Shown here in pieces: positions 12,903 to 23,741 of a stretch of 64,000 nt of DNA. Positions within the stretch are counted from its first letter, which is position 1. Each line of letters starts with the position of its first letter. A program made the translations under genes and the position numbers. Under the pieces are notes generated by a model. The model worked only from the letters and a program-made list of their open reading frames with translations, was not told the DNA's origin and did no database searches. The stretch comes from Dentipellis sp. KUC8613. Its lineage: Eukaryota > Basidiomycota > Agaricomycetes > Russulales > Hericiaceae. The DNA lies in NCBI GenBank assembly GCA_002286715.1, contig NSJX01000031.1:273540-337539 (forward strand), given 5' to 3'.

Positions 12903-13811
12903 ATGCTCAGTGAATTGCTCCTTTCACTTGGTGTCTTCTTCGTCTTGCTCTATCTGTCCTATAGCTACTGCAAGAGAGCCGCAATCATGGCGTCGCGTGT
13001 TTTACTCATCAGCGCATTCATCTATGGATACAACGAGATCCGTCTTGAAGCCGATCTTGCCCTTCCAGTGCCTGCTGAAGTGTCGATGACAGACGAGACG
13101 GCACACAAGTATCAACTCGCTCGTGTCATCGCCGATCTGAAGCATAGCTACCCGATGACTTGCGAATATTGCGGTGTGTATCTCGTTTGTTCCTCATTAA
13201 TGGTCATGAAGGGCTAATATTAGATGTTGCTCATAGGCAAACCCGCCATGGAAAACCATTTGAACTTCGCATCGTGGAGCCATCTTCCCCCGAAGGGCCA
13301 GATGTGGATGGGGAGACCAAGCCCAGGACCTATGGGTAATGCCTATGTGAGCACAACTCATTGCTATAGGTACATTTTCGCAAACATGGTTCTTTCTACC
13401 ATGATACAGATCCATGCAGTCTGCAGCATGTCCGGGGACTGCGGCAAAATGGCTCAAGGCATGGGGAACTGGTTGGGCGGTCTTGCGATTGCTACGGGAA
13501 CACCGCCCGAGCGCACGAAAATCCAAATGGAAGACATGGAGCCAATCAGGTTCCCGAAGAACGGTTCTTGCGCATATTGCCAGACGGACGAAAGTATTGA
13601 GAAGCCGAAGAGTCGGTGCTCGAAATGCAAGGCGACTCAGTATTGCGGCCCCGCCTGTCAAAAGGTCAGTATTCATTTTTGTGTAAAACTTGCATCTCTC
13701 ATTGCTGCCCTGCAGAGCGACTGGTCTCGTCACAAGGTCACTTGCAAATGGATCAGAGGTATACGCTTCGTTGATGAGGTTCGTAGCTCGTCGGTCGACA
13801 CAACTTGGTAG
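12903..13811 (+). CDS. MYND-type zinc finger protein with N-terminal hydrophobic anchor
   Basis: Three exons, 12903-13173, 13237-13664 and 13716-13811, give about 264 residues in one frame. The first 45 residues contain one or two hydrophobic stretches (LLLSLGVFFVLLYLSYSY and MASRVLLISAFIYGY), suggesting a membrane anchor or signal. Near the C-terminus is a MYND finger: CAYCQ, then CSKCKATQYCGPACQK, then a splice junction, then SDWSRHKVTC, so the finger is split by an intron. MYND fingers bind short proline-rich peptides; the partner is unknown. Similar small MYND proteins are numerous in agaricomycetes. The last exon may be spliced further: after ATCAGAG there is a GTATAC donor, and a plausible coding frame (LDDQIAFQHGEMTVW) follows at 13810-13890, although the phase does not fit simply. 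Confidence 0.7.
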
Positions 13812-14099
13812 TCTTGATGACCAGATCGCCTTCCAGCATGGAGAGATGACCGTCTGGAAGGAAAATCCCGACCCGATAGTCAGGAACTAGAAGCGCGGAT
13901 TCGCTGAAGGTATAAGTAACACTACCATACTGACTGTAACATTTAAATCTTGTTAGCTTGAAGCAATGTGACATACATGTATACACACAGTTTTAGTGGA
14001 GTGCTTCTGAATAGGTCGGCAGCCCCGAAAATGTTCCATGAACACCCGCCTGCGGAGATGCAAAACAACACAAACCAAAAGAGAATGAAGGGACACATG

Positions 14100-14191
14100 T
14101 GCCAGGACCGTGGATTGAACACGGGACCTCCAGAAATCAGTTCAAGGCGAACGGCTTCAGTCTGTTGCTCTCCCAGCTGAGCTATCCCGGC
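14100..14191 (-). tRNA. tRNA-Phe(GAA) with 19-nt intron
   Basis: Read on the minus strand the gene starts GCCGGGATAGCTCAG and ends with the matching 3' acceptor strand plus the discriminator A. The anticodon loop is CTGAAG with anticodon GAA. A 19-nt intron (14136-14154) lies after position 37, the standard place for nuclear tRNA introns. The T arm GTTCAATCC is present. The mature length is 73 nt, and a T4 run follows. No CCA is encoded, as expected for a eukaryote. Confidence 0.93.
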
Positions 14192-15048
14192 AACGAAATA
14201 TCGTAACAAAGAAAAAACATGATGAGCATGATGCAAGTAAGCAATACAACGCCATTGATTCCATATATTTCAACTTGAAGATCACGACCGAATCGACTCC
14301 AGAGGCCCTGAGAAAAGCTAGAGAATAAAAACTACCCAGCCGTGCTATCACAGTGTTCACCGGGACACTATCCTCTCAACATTGAAAGCCACATAGGACT
14401 TGTATTCGCCAATGATGTGTTCGGGCGTCGGAAAGAGATGCGAAGTTCCAACAGAGAGGTGAATAAGCACTGTTGTCGCCGATCGTCTACTAGCTGCGCT
14501 GTAACGCATCTTGACCCTTGGACAAAGCACCAGGGTTGGGGCGCGTACGCTGTTTGCCTTGTGAGACGTATGCGCGTGAAATCACGCAGTTGATCTGGCT
14601 GGCGGCTCGTCAGTCATACACAACCGAGGTGAGTGGAGCGGGAATTGCAGCACACACCCTGCTGTGGACGTAGCGCGCGATTGCACGGGTCTCTAGCCAA
14701 GCCGCTACCTGTCGGGTTTCCAAACTCATTCATCGGCTGACACATGGATCAAGACTGGCGCAACAACATCAAGCGTTTCGATGACAAAGACGCGCATCGC
14801 GGATAGGCTGGCCGTTGTGAGGATTGCTAGCGGGACGCGTCGGTCTTCCGCTGCACAGACGACCTTACAGCATTCCTTGAAGATGAGCTGTTGAGACTAG
14901 AGATGTACTCGTACCCGAGGTATTGCTACGAAAATTCTGGTGGCTAGCGTGGTCCGTTCGTCGCTGCGGTTGCGAACTATTGAACCACGCTTGCTACTGC
15001 GATATCATAACTGAAAGGCTCAGTCAGGATAAGTAGCGCAAAAGGACA

Positions 15049-15130
15049 TGCCAGGACCGTGGATTGAACACGGGACCTCCAGAAAGCAATTCGCTTCAGT
15101 CTGTTGCTCTCCCAGCTGAGCTATCCCGGC
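15049..15130 (-). tRNA. tRNA-Phe(GAA) with 9-nt intron
   Basis: The mature 73-nt sequence is identical to the copy at 14100-14191, but the intron (15085-15093) is only 9 nt. The anticodon is GAA, the acceptor stem pairs fully with one G-U, and a T4 run lies just downstream on the minus strand. Confidence 0.92.
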
Positions 15131-15285
15131 GTTGTAAGACTTTCGTCAGTGGCATTGGCAATATGGTGAGATGAACTGGCATTTACCGCAATACATCCAG
15201 AATCCTGCCAAAACGTCGACGGCGAATAAAAACGAGCCACAGGTGCATGAAACTGAGACATGATAAGGTCAGGCGTCGTACGTGA

Positions 15286-15815
15286 CTACAAGAAATGACT
15301 AGACTTGATAAACTGACCTAATGGCATCGTTCTTGTGTTCAATAGATTCGTTGACCAACCGACGGACCTTGTGTACAATTGCATGCATTTCGAGCTGTAA
15401 GGAGGATGGCCCCAGCCGCGGGTGAAGCAGTTTAAAGATGCAACCAGTCTAATGTAGCTGATGGCCTTCGCAAGGAAGACTGGAAGCGGACCATCGATAC
15501 GTATTCCGCGAAGACTTTGGCTGTCCGTACATCTTACGGACGACAAAGTGAGGGCAGTGATGCAGCGAGAGTTTGAGGCGGGAACCCCGGCGATTTCGGA
15601 CAGTTAAAGCCAGCGTGCCCGGGACAAAACAAGATCTGAGCTCGAGATATTGGAAGGGTCGAAACGATTGAAAGCGAGAGTGCAACATCGCAGAGAACAG
15701 GAGCGCCAAGGTCGCGAGTCCCCGTACGATAGAAACGAAACACAGCACCGTGGAATATAGTACTGTGGTCAGGTTGATACGGATCATAGATTCTTGTTAT
15801 GAGCAGAAAATGCAA
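15286..15815 (-). pseudogene. possible decayed protein-coding remnant
   Basis: Minus-strand frames here carry stretches that read like protein (DGPLPVFLAKAISYIRLVAS and ALTVRNRRGSRLKLSLHHC), but the frame changes and no splice pattern rejoins them. The style recalls F-box-like family members such as the gene at 10966, but I cannot confirm it. It could equally be chance open frame. Confidence 0.2.
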
Positions 15816-16205
15816 AATGCTCTCGATTTGCAGACACTTTGGATGGACCTAAGTGTTGTTCATACCGCGCATGGGCCTGATCCATGCGCCCGTTAAAGGA
15901 CAGGTTGAAGGCTGCAGGCAAATCGGGACGGGCACTTTTCGCGAGAGGCAAAGACTTATCCCAGCCAATAGACAAGCAACCTACGGTGCCAATATCGACG
16001 CTCGGCTACGAAATTTCATAACGTAGCTGAAAGTGTTGGTAGCAATGGATCATTATCTTTTCAACGAAGTCGAGGAACGTACTTGTGTTTCAGCATTCTC
16101 TGCGGACTTATCAATTCTCCACTGAATGAGTTTGTCCAGCCAGCCTCGCATCTATGATATATCGTCGGGTATACGTACGCCAGTAATACAGTTTTGCAGG
16201 TATAT

Positions 16206-17320
16206 TTAACTGGGAACGCCTTGCCAATGATACAATACAGCCCCCTGCATCGGTTATCAATGGGGGATTCGAGGGATAGACGAATGACATTACCGAGCTA
16301 TTATCCTTCGTGACGATTTTTCTGTTCACAAGTGCTATTAGGCATTTGTTCACGCGCGCCTGGTTCAAATCTGGTGCTTTGATAAGTTCCACAACTGCCC
16401 GCTCCTCGTCAGTAACGTCAAAGTCTTTCCGTAAGAGCAAGCCCACGTTTTACACCGCGGCCTCCGCTGTCCATGAGTCCTTCTATCACCATCTCTATGT
16501 TGCGACGGAGTCCCTAAAAGAAGTCCAACGGAGTATGCTTGCGAAACTCTTAACGATGACTTACAGGATCGCTGCCACGAAACTCTAACGGGAGACATGA
16601 CACCGTCTTGTCGACCGCAGCCTGATAGGTAGAGTGTCAAGAGTGATGCAGATGAGCACGATGTCGTTAATGAAGCTTACACTTCGCTCCTTCTTCTCTT
16701 TCGCGGTCATCTTTGGCTTGCCCTTCTTTTTCACTACCTTCGTCCCCGTAGTCTTCACGGATGCATCGGCAATGGTGTTGTCCGCGTAGGTGGTATCATC
16801 CAGAGCATTATCAGCGGTCTTCTCCAACGTAGACGGTTCGGGGTTGGTATGCGATTGCATAGCGGCGAGTGCGGCACGGGCATCCTCCTCTACAAGACGT
16901 TGGCGCATTTCAGATTGGTACAACATGTTATTACTGGAGATCAAGCGTACCTGCTCTTCGCCTTGCAAGAATAAAAGACGCGTCCGTGGGAGCCTACATC
17001 ATCTGCTAAGAAACCTCGGTCTTGCCTCCCCAATAGATCACACATACCTGCGGCCAATCCACCGTCAGCGCATTCATATTCATGACGTACAACCAGCTCG
17101 CAAACGATTCGTTGAATGTCTGCAGCGAGTCTCCGAGCGCACGCAGGCCTTCGACGTTCGAGAGCAACGCATCTGCCTCGTCCGCGAGCTCCGCCATCGC
17201 GGGTTCGAGGAAGCCGAGGCCGTGCGGTGCTTCGGGGTGTGTTCCGGAGCGAGAGAGTGCAAATAATGACCCCTGTGAGACTCTGCGGAGGGGTGTACGG
17301 TGCGGTGTCGGTCCTGGCAT
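16206..17320 (-). CDS. DAM1: DASH complex subunit Dam1
   Basis: Outer-kinetochore DASH subunit that couples kinetochores to spindle microtubules. Proposed exons are 17320-17048, 16950-16681, 16621-16565, 16513-16447, 16394-16294 and 16244-16206, totalling 807 nt (268 residues) in frame. The Dam1 domain spans about residues 32-91: GLGFLEPAMAELADEAD, NVEGLRALGDSL, then the hallmark FNESFASWLYV and MNALTVDWPQ. A Lys-rich linker (KKKGKPKMTAKEKKERS) leads into a C-terminal block with LPLEFRGSDP, APDLNQARVNKCLIALVNRK and GAVLYHW, which reads like a winged-helix extension. I believe other basidiomycete Dam1 proteins have this, while yeast Dam1 does not. The acceptor of exon 2 is the least certain junction. 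The nearest recognised genes are the two tRNA-Phe genes and a gene-poor region. Confidence 0.85.
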
Positions 17321-20250
17321 CGTCGTGGACGGTGTTCAACGAAGAGTTGAGTTCCCCGCTGCCTCAGGGCACGCGGTCACCTGATTGGATTGCTCTGATC
17401 ACGTGTATCAATTAAATCATTTAACGCGTTCGCGTTCATTCGCCATTACTTTTTCTCTCGAACCCTGCACGGCATGTGCAGACTCTGAGAACACCCGCTG
17501 CGTCTGAATGAACTTTACCCGGAGACAGATAGCCTGTCAGTCACCGCCGATGACGAGGCCCTCATCTCGAGCTCCGGACGAATGATTCGTCAATTCAGCC
17601 ACTGCATTGATTCTAAAGCCTAGGATCACATTCACGAGAGCTAAGGATACCCCACTGACACACGAGTCCAATCCTTCTGATGCGCGAACTAATTTTTGGA
17701 CGTATTCCCAGTGCCACTTACCAATACTTGGGATCTCGCACACAGACCCAGGAGCTTCCATCGAAATGCATGCTTCTCGGCAGATCGCGTCGCACGGCGT
17801 CGAGATGCAGAAGATGCAGGAACTGGAATACGAGGGACAGTTGTTTCCTGTGACATCGGCGCAGTGATCTAACTAGAAAATCTTGAGATCAGCGGTGAGT
17901 AATGAGTCTAGGGCAACGCCGAGCCTACTTACCGCGAGACACCCAAGGACACGAGAAGCCGTTGACAGTCTAGCGAAACCTTACTCCAGCCCGCCCTCTC
18001 CGCCGATCAGCAGATGTGATATCCTCGTGGTGTATCGGTGTAGCGCTTACGGAGGCTGGGAGTCACATCTTGTACGACGCAGAACAGCTGTAGAGTGATG
18101 ATGACGCGGAATGTTATGTCGGCTAGAGTATACCTGTCCTACGCAGGCATGCATCCTTGCTATGATTGCGAAGCGCATTGCAGCCCGAGAACAGCGAGCA
18201 ACACAAGGCAAGGCGGTGGTCAATGACAGGCAGAGCCGCACAGAGACAGGAGATCTGCATTACCTCAAGGCACGCGCAAGGCGCATGATTATCACCCATC
18301 TGCCCTCAGAAAATCCCAACAAGGTTCGCGAAGACCCACGGCGCAGTCCCAGGACAGCCCTGCACATACGCATCACAACGCAGCCGCGCGATCAGATGCA
18401 CAGAGCACAACGCACCAGGAGCACACATTCCACATGAGTCCGAAATGCAAATGCCCGGGCGTCAGATGGTATACGTATCAATCTGATGCCAGACCCAAGA
18501 CAAGGCAGCCGTGCGAGCCTCATGCCAGGCACTGCCGACGCACCGCCAGCGCCGAGCACGCAAGCAGAAAATAGCCCCGGGCACAGGACGGTGCACGGCG
18601 CGAAGGCGGTGGAGCGGATTCGAGAGAGGAATTTCTGTTGGAAATGTGGACGGGTGTGAGCCGCGTGTTCCAAATCTTCGGCTGATGGCAACACAATTGT
18701 GAGCTGACGACTCTCGCGTACGTGCACTGCAGATTCGAGGTGGAGAGCCGAGATAACAATAGAAGCCCTGGGTAGGTCATGGGCCTTGACAGCGGGTAAA
18801 ATCTACAGCAGAGGTGTCTAAAAAAATGAACTCGCGCACAGGCTGGTGTATACTAAGTCACTGGGAACGCTCACTTTAAGATTTAGTTTGCGCCTACACC
18901 ACCTACGTAGACGGCGAATGGCTGTCGATCACAGTTTGCGTTTGCATAGTCTCGGTATATCGGAGTGGCCGCAAGGTCCTCGGAAAGTAGCAGGCTAGCA
19001 ATCTAAGATGAACATCAGCGACACAGTACCTTCGCGGGTCCAATAGGAATAAGGTCCATCGGATATTGGAATCCATCCACCTGCTCCCCGCCATATCGTA
19101 ACGGCGCCTGTGGTCGTCGGCGGAACACATGTTTCGATTAGCGGCCGCGCTAGGCCGCAGATGACCGACGAATGCAAGGCATATTTTGCCCTATCGATAT
19201 CGAGAAACGTGCTTCCCGTCGCAGAATACCCCACACGGGCGCTGAAAATGCACGTATGACGCACACAATGCGAGCATGTGTTCCCCAGAGTCTTTTCGTG
19301 TACCTGTAAGAGAGGTGAAGCCCCAGCATCCGAAAGAGAAGGAAAGATATGTACGCTTCTAGCTCGCGCTTACGAGACAGGGCGTAGCAAAAATGCACAT
19401 GGGTGCGCCCGTACCTGTTCGTGACGGTATAATGAAGGTGAGAAAGCCGCGCAGACGCCAGATTCTATGATCGCCTGTAAAGCCCTAGCACCGAGGAGCG
19501 CAGGGAGAGCGTCGATCGTCGATGCAGAACCAGAACTCCACGGAAAAGATTGGCCAGGGAATTCGAGACGCTAAGCAGCATCGGGCGAGTCTCTCCCCGC
19601 CCAACGCGCGATCGCTGAATCGCCGGTCGTGATAACCATCACCACGGACCCCCGGGAGAAGAGAAGAGAGCCTACGGCCAGGATGGAACAGCCAACACCT
19701 CTGGTTCTCGGGGAATTTTTCATAGACCTTCGATGCTGCGCAAGGAAGACGGCCTCGACAATTCGCGATTTGATTTCGGGTCGGTATGTGCTGTTCGCGG
19801 AGGACCTGAATATGCCCCGAACCAGACAAGGTGGGAGGGAAGAAGAACCGGCGCCGTTCCGTCTGCAGCCCTCGCCCATGGCGCAGACCAGGCCAACGCG
19901 CCCGATATGGGCATCCTTGTATTCGCGCTTGCACCCCGGTTTTCAAAATTACGGAAAGACCGTATGGCTGGGTGTCCCGTGCGCATGTGGAATTCTGCGT
20001 GGAATGTGCAGAGGGTCTGCTGAGCCCTGGAGCGAGCGGGATTTTGACCATGGCTTTAATTAGGCAGGGAAGTGGATATGGGTACGAGGCTACGTACGAT
20101 GTGACGGCGACTAGGTGCGCTCGATTTGTGCGATTTGCTATTATAGGGTAGTGCCTAAGGAGAGTTTGGCGGGTTGGCTGCTTTCAGTAATGCAAGTTCC
20201 GTCAGGTGGAAAATTGGCGCGATAATGGCGACGTAGAAATTGCTTCGGCA
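17321..20250. other. gene-poor stretch with coding-like debris
   Basis: No intact gene is supported. Minus-strand frames at about 18995-19550 and 19571-19879 contain hydrophobic stretches (for example ILAVGSLLFSRGSVVMVITT) and an AIIESG-type motif near 19460 that recalls basidiomycete multi-pass membrane proteins, but they cannot be joined into a working frame. They may be relics. A 20-nt sequence near 19907 (ATATGGGCATCCTTGTATTC) recurs near 22577. Confidence 0.35.
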
Positions 20251-20259
20251 ATACACTAC

Positions 20260-22270
20260 GTATGTCAGTGCAGAGATGTATGTAGGATTCCTAAACCTGA
20301 ATGCGTACGTTCGCGTTGCCGTTCTAAACCGCTGAAAGACCTCGGTGTTCGGCCGAAGGTGACGACCTTCATTCCGACGAGCAGCACGGAAGTAGCAGTT
20401 GCACTTCTTCTAAAGTAAAACAAGGGGAAAGACAGCATTAGATCAAAATGCTCTTGACGTCTGGAAGTGAAGGGGAAACCATCTCCTGCTTCATCGGAAA
20501 GGGGTCAGAAGACGGCTTCAGGTCATGAAGTCAAACTTCATACCTACCCAGGTATCTCCGCATCCATAGGGACATGGTGAGAGGTCAATCGCTTTAGCGG
20601 CCCACTACGTATGCCAGTTCAGAAACGTATGCAATATTCCTGAATTTGGACGTGTACGACTGGAACGCCGTCCTGAATCGTGCCCGAGGTCCTCGGCATT
20701 CGGTCGACGGTGTGACCTCTTGTCCGAACTTACGAGTATATCAAAAGCGGACGTCGCAATCCTTCTAGAGGAGAACAAAGGGAAAGCCAGTGTGAGCGTA
20801 AAACGTGCTTGACGTCTAAAAATGAAGGAGAAATCATGTCCTGCTTGGTCGTAGAAGTAGTCAGACGACAAGTTCGAGTCAGAGAGTCAAAAGTCGTACT
20901 TGTCCAACCATCTCTGCACCCTTAGGAATACGGTACGACCCGTACATCCCGCGAAGCATGCGGCAAACGATCAGCGCAGTCGCATATAGGAGTCGATGGC
21001 ATCCCACTGTGGAAAGGAAACGCATATAATCGTCAAAGGCTCTATCCAGCACTACGACTGTTTCGGCAAACCGAAGGCGAGAACCACCTAGAAGTAACGC
21101 GTTCAACAAGCTCGACAATTTCCAGAACAATTCCCTGCTCGCCTGGCGTTTACACGGTCAGCCTAGTCAGACTCCATAATTCCTGCAGAAATAATGAAGA
21201 ACGCACAAAACAATAGCTCCATATTCAGCATCTCCAGGACCACAAAAACCACGACACACCAGGTCCACATCCCTGTCGTCACTGTCACCGACAGCCTGGA
21301 AGTGAAAGACGATTCTCGGGCCCGATACCCGATACCCGTCGTCCATTGCCCTTTACCCTTGCCATTCCGGACACAGAGCTCATGCTGGCTCGGTGAAATC
21401 CCCGAGGAGGCATTTCGAGCCGCAGGCTCCGAGCCCGTGGAAGCTCCCTCGCCTCAACGTCAGCCAAATGAGAGCCCGTGTGCGTCAGCTATCGACTTGT
21501 CGACTGTCGTAGCACAGCATGCCCAACTTCTGTCCGACAAGACTGAGCGAGATGCGCTTGGCATTGTGAGATGCAGGCGAAATCATGCCCTGCCTGGGCG
21601 AAAAAAAAAATAAGAAGACAACTTCGAGCCAGACTTCAAACTTCACGCTCACCCAAGCAACTCTGCATCCACAGCAGTACGCTGCGATCCCGTACATCCC
21701 GGAAAGCACGCGACAAACGATCAGCACAGTCGCATATAGGGGCAGACAAATCCTGTTGTAGAAAAGAGACGCATATAAGCGTCGACAGCTTCGTTTTGCC
21801 TGCGGTGAGTCAATTACTTCGGTGGATCGGACGCAAACGGCACCTGGAAGAAACGCGTTGAACAAGTCAGATAGATCCCAAAAACAATTTCTCTGGTTGC
21901 CCAGCCAGCGCGCACACGGTTGACCTCGTCATTCCTGCGGAATTTTCGCTCCTTCAACCAACACCTCACATACATAGAACACAAACAACCCGAGAAACGC
22001 ACACAACGATACTCCCAATTCCAGCAAATCCCGCACCACGAACCACACACCACAAGAAGAAAAAAAAAATACGACGCACCAGATCCCCGTCAGCCTCAGC
22101 AGCACGGAAGCAAAAAAAATCCCATTCCTATTCCTATTCCCAGACCTCCGCCATCCTCATCTCTTGCCCCTGGCCCTTTCTTCCTCCCGTTCCTCCCGCT
22201 CAGTATAGCACATGCCGCACACTCGGCAAGTTCCCCGAAGAGGCGTTTCGAGTCGCAGGCTTTACTTGTC
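20260..22270. repeat. decayed tandem repeat, one partial and two longer copies
   Basis: Three diverged direct copies can be aligned by eye: about 20260-20590 (partial), about 20605-21535 and about 21535-22270. Conserved landmarks in the two long copies are CCCGTACATCCCG, AAACGATCAGC-CAGTCGCATATAGG, ATTCCTGC-GAA, AACGCACA-AACA and a final block matching CCCCGA-GAGGC-TTTCGAG-CGCAGGCT. Minus-strand frames across the landmarks give similar peptides (ATALIVCRMLRGMYG and ATVLIVCRVLSGMYG), so the unit may derive from a gene. The third copy has gained A-rich runs near 21601 and 22058. Confidence 0.7.
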
Positions 22271-23741
22271 TTTATCTTGACGAACATTCTCTCGCTCCGG
22301 GCGGGGTCCGGAGAAATGGGGAGCACGCGGGAATGCGAGTATGAGTTGTGTGTCGGATGTAGAGTTGTCAGAGAATCGAGAGCATGTCCATAACCCGAGC
22401 AGAGAGCCTCCAGCCCGCAACTTGCAAGAAACAACGTGGTCGCAGCGCGGGGAACGCGTTGCCGCCGGCCACCTCGCGTCGGAGTCGTGCAAGATAAGAT
22501 AAGATAACCCCCACACGGATCTAGCACTTACCCCGCACCAGTCCCGGCCCCCGCGTCCCGAGCTCGTCGCCGCCGCATATGGGCATCCTTGTATTCTGAA
22601 TTTGCCAAAGCTCGTCATATGGCGTACTCCGGCATGTACAAGTGCCACAAGGCAAGGCAAGGCACTGTAACCGCACCAGGTATAGCAGGCAGAGTACTCG
22701 CACATGTACAGAGCGGCGTTCATGTTCAGAGTTCACATACCAGCCATGTGTAATGTGTAGTGAGCATGGATGGACATAGACATGGGCATGGGCATAGAGC
22801 GGCATACGAGTGACGGTAAGGACATACATAACACAACCATCGTGTGCAGAAGCAGTACGTGCCAGGCAGGAGAGCCGACGGCACCGGTACCAGTTCCAGT
22901 GCACCGATATATCGTACAAAGTCAGCAAAGGATAGGGAGACAGAGATGGAGAGTGTATACATAGAATCGGGGTCGACCGCACGTACGGACGCCAACGTTA
23001 TGGGCGGCATGGGAGCGTACACAGGCAAGTCAAGAGATAAGTAGACAGTAGAGCGGACGTGTGGAGTCGGAGCAAAGAGGAAGGGGTGTCAGTGAATATA
23101 AATATCAGATACGTATACGTAGAGCGGATCCGGGGGTGCTTCATACAACAAACAACAGAAAGAAGAACAGAGATAGTAACAGTGTACATACAAAGTATAC
23201 GTATACGTATACGCAACAGACGGCGAACTGTCAAAGAACACCCACGTCCACACCCACTTCCAGAAACAGGAACAATGCACACTTACAAATTGGCAAGCGG
23301 GAGCATTTGCCCTCCTAAGCCCGCGTGCGTGTGCATGCGTGCACGCGAACCAGTGAACCAGTGACTCGCGTGAGCAGTTGCCCGAACGGCGCACAATGGG
23401 CTCGGGGGCGAAATGGGGATCAGGATCAGGGGTCGAAGAAGGGTGATAAAGCGAAACCGAAACGGAAGATGAAGATGAAGATGGATGTGAAGGAGAAGAC
23501 GGAGGTGGAGGTGGCCAAGTGGGCGGATGGGGCGCAACGCGAGATGCAAGACGCGCCGGGGCAGGAATACGAGCGAGGAAGTCGATGAGGAACCAGGAGG
23601 CGAGAGCGGGCGGCATAGAGGGCGGAAGAAGGTTCATACGGAGAGACGGAAGACGGAGGCAAGATGGGGGCATAGAGGACAGAGTACGGAAGGCAGAGGT
23701 TGAGATTTGAGACTTGCAGCCACCGAACGAAGCCCCTGCGC
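22271..23741. other. intergenic DNA downstream of HMG gene
   Basis: No gene is supported. It contains a TATACG/GTATAC microsatellite near 23196 and a run of AAGATG-type trinucleotides near 23466. The long frames are antisense or alternate-frame shadows of the HMG gene's 3' part. Confidence 0.5.

Noticed and set aside
13334..13370. Possible 34-bp intron in the MYND gene (GTAATG...TATAG)
   Set aside because: It is too short and would break the frame leading into the zinc finger; reading through keeps it open.
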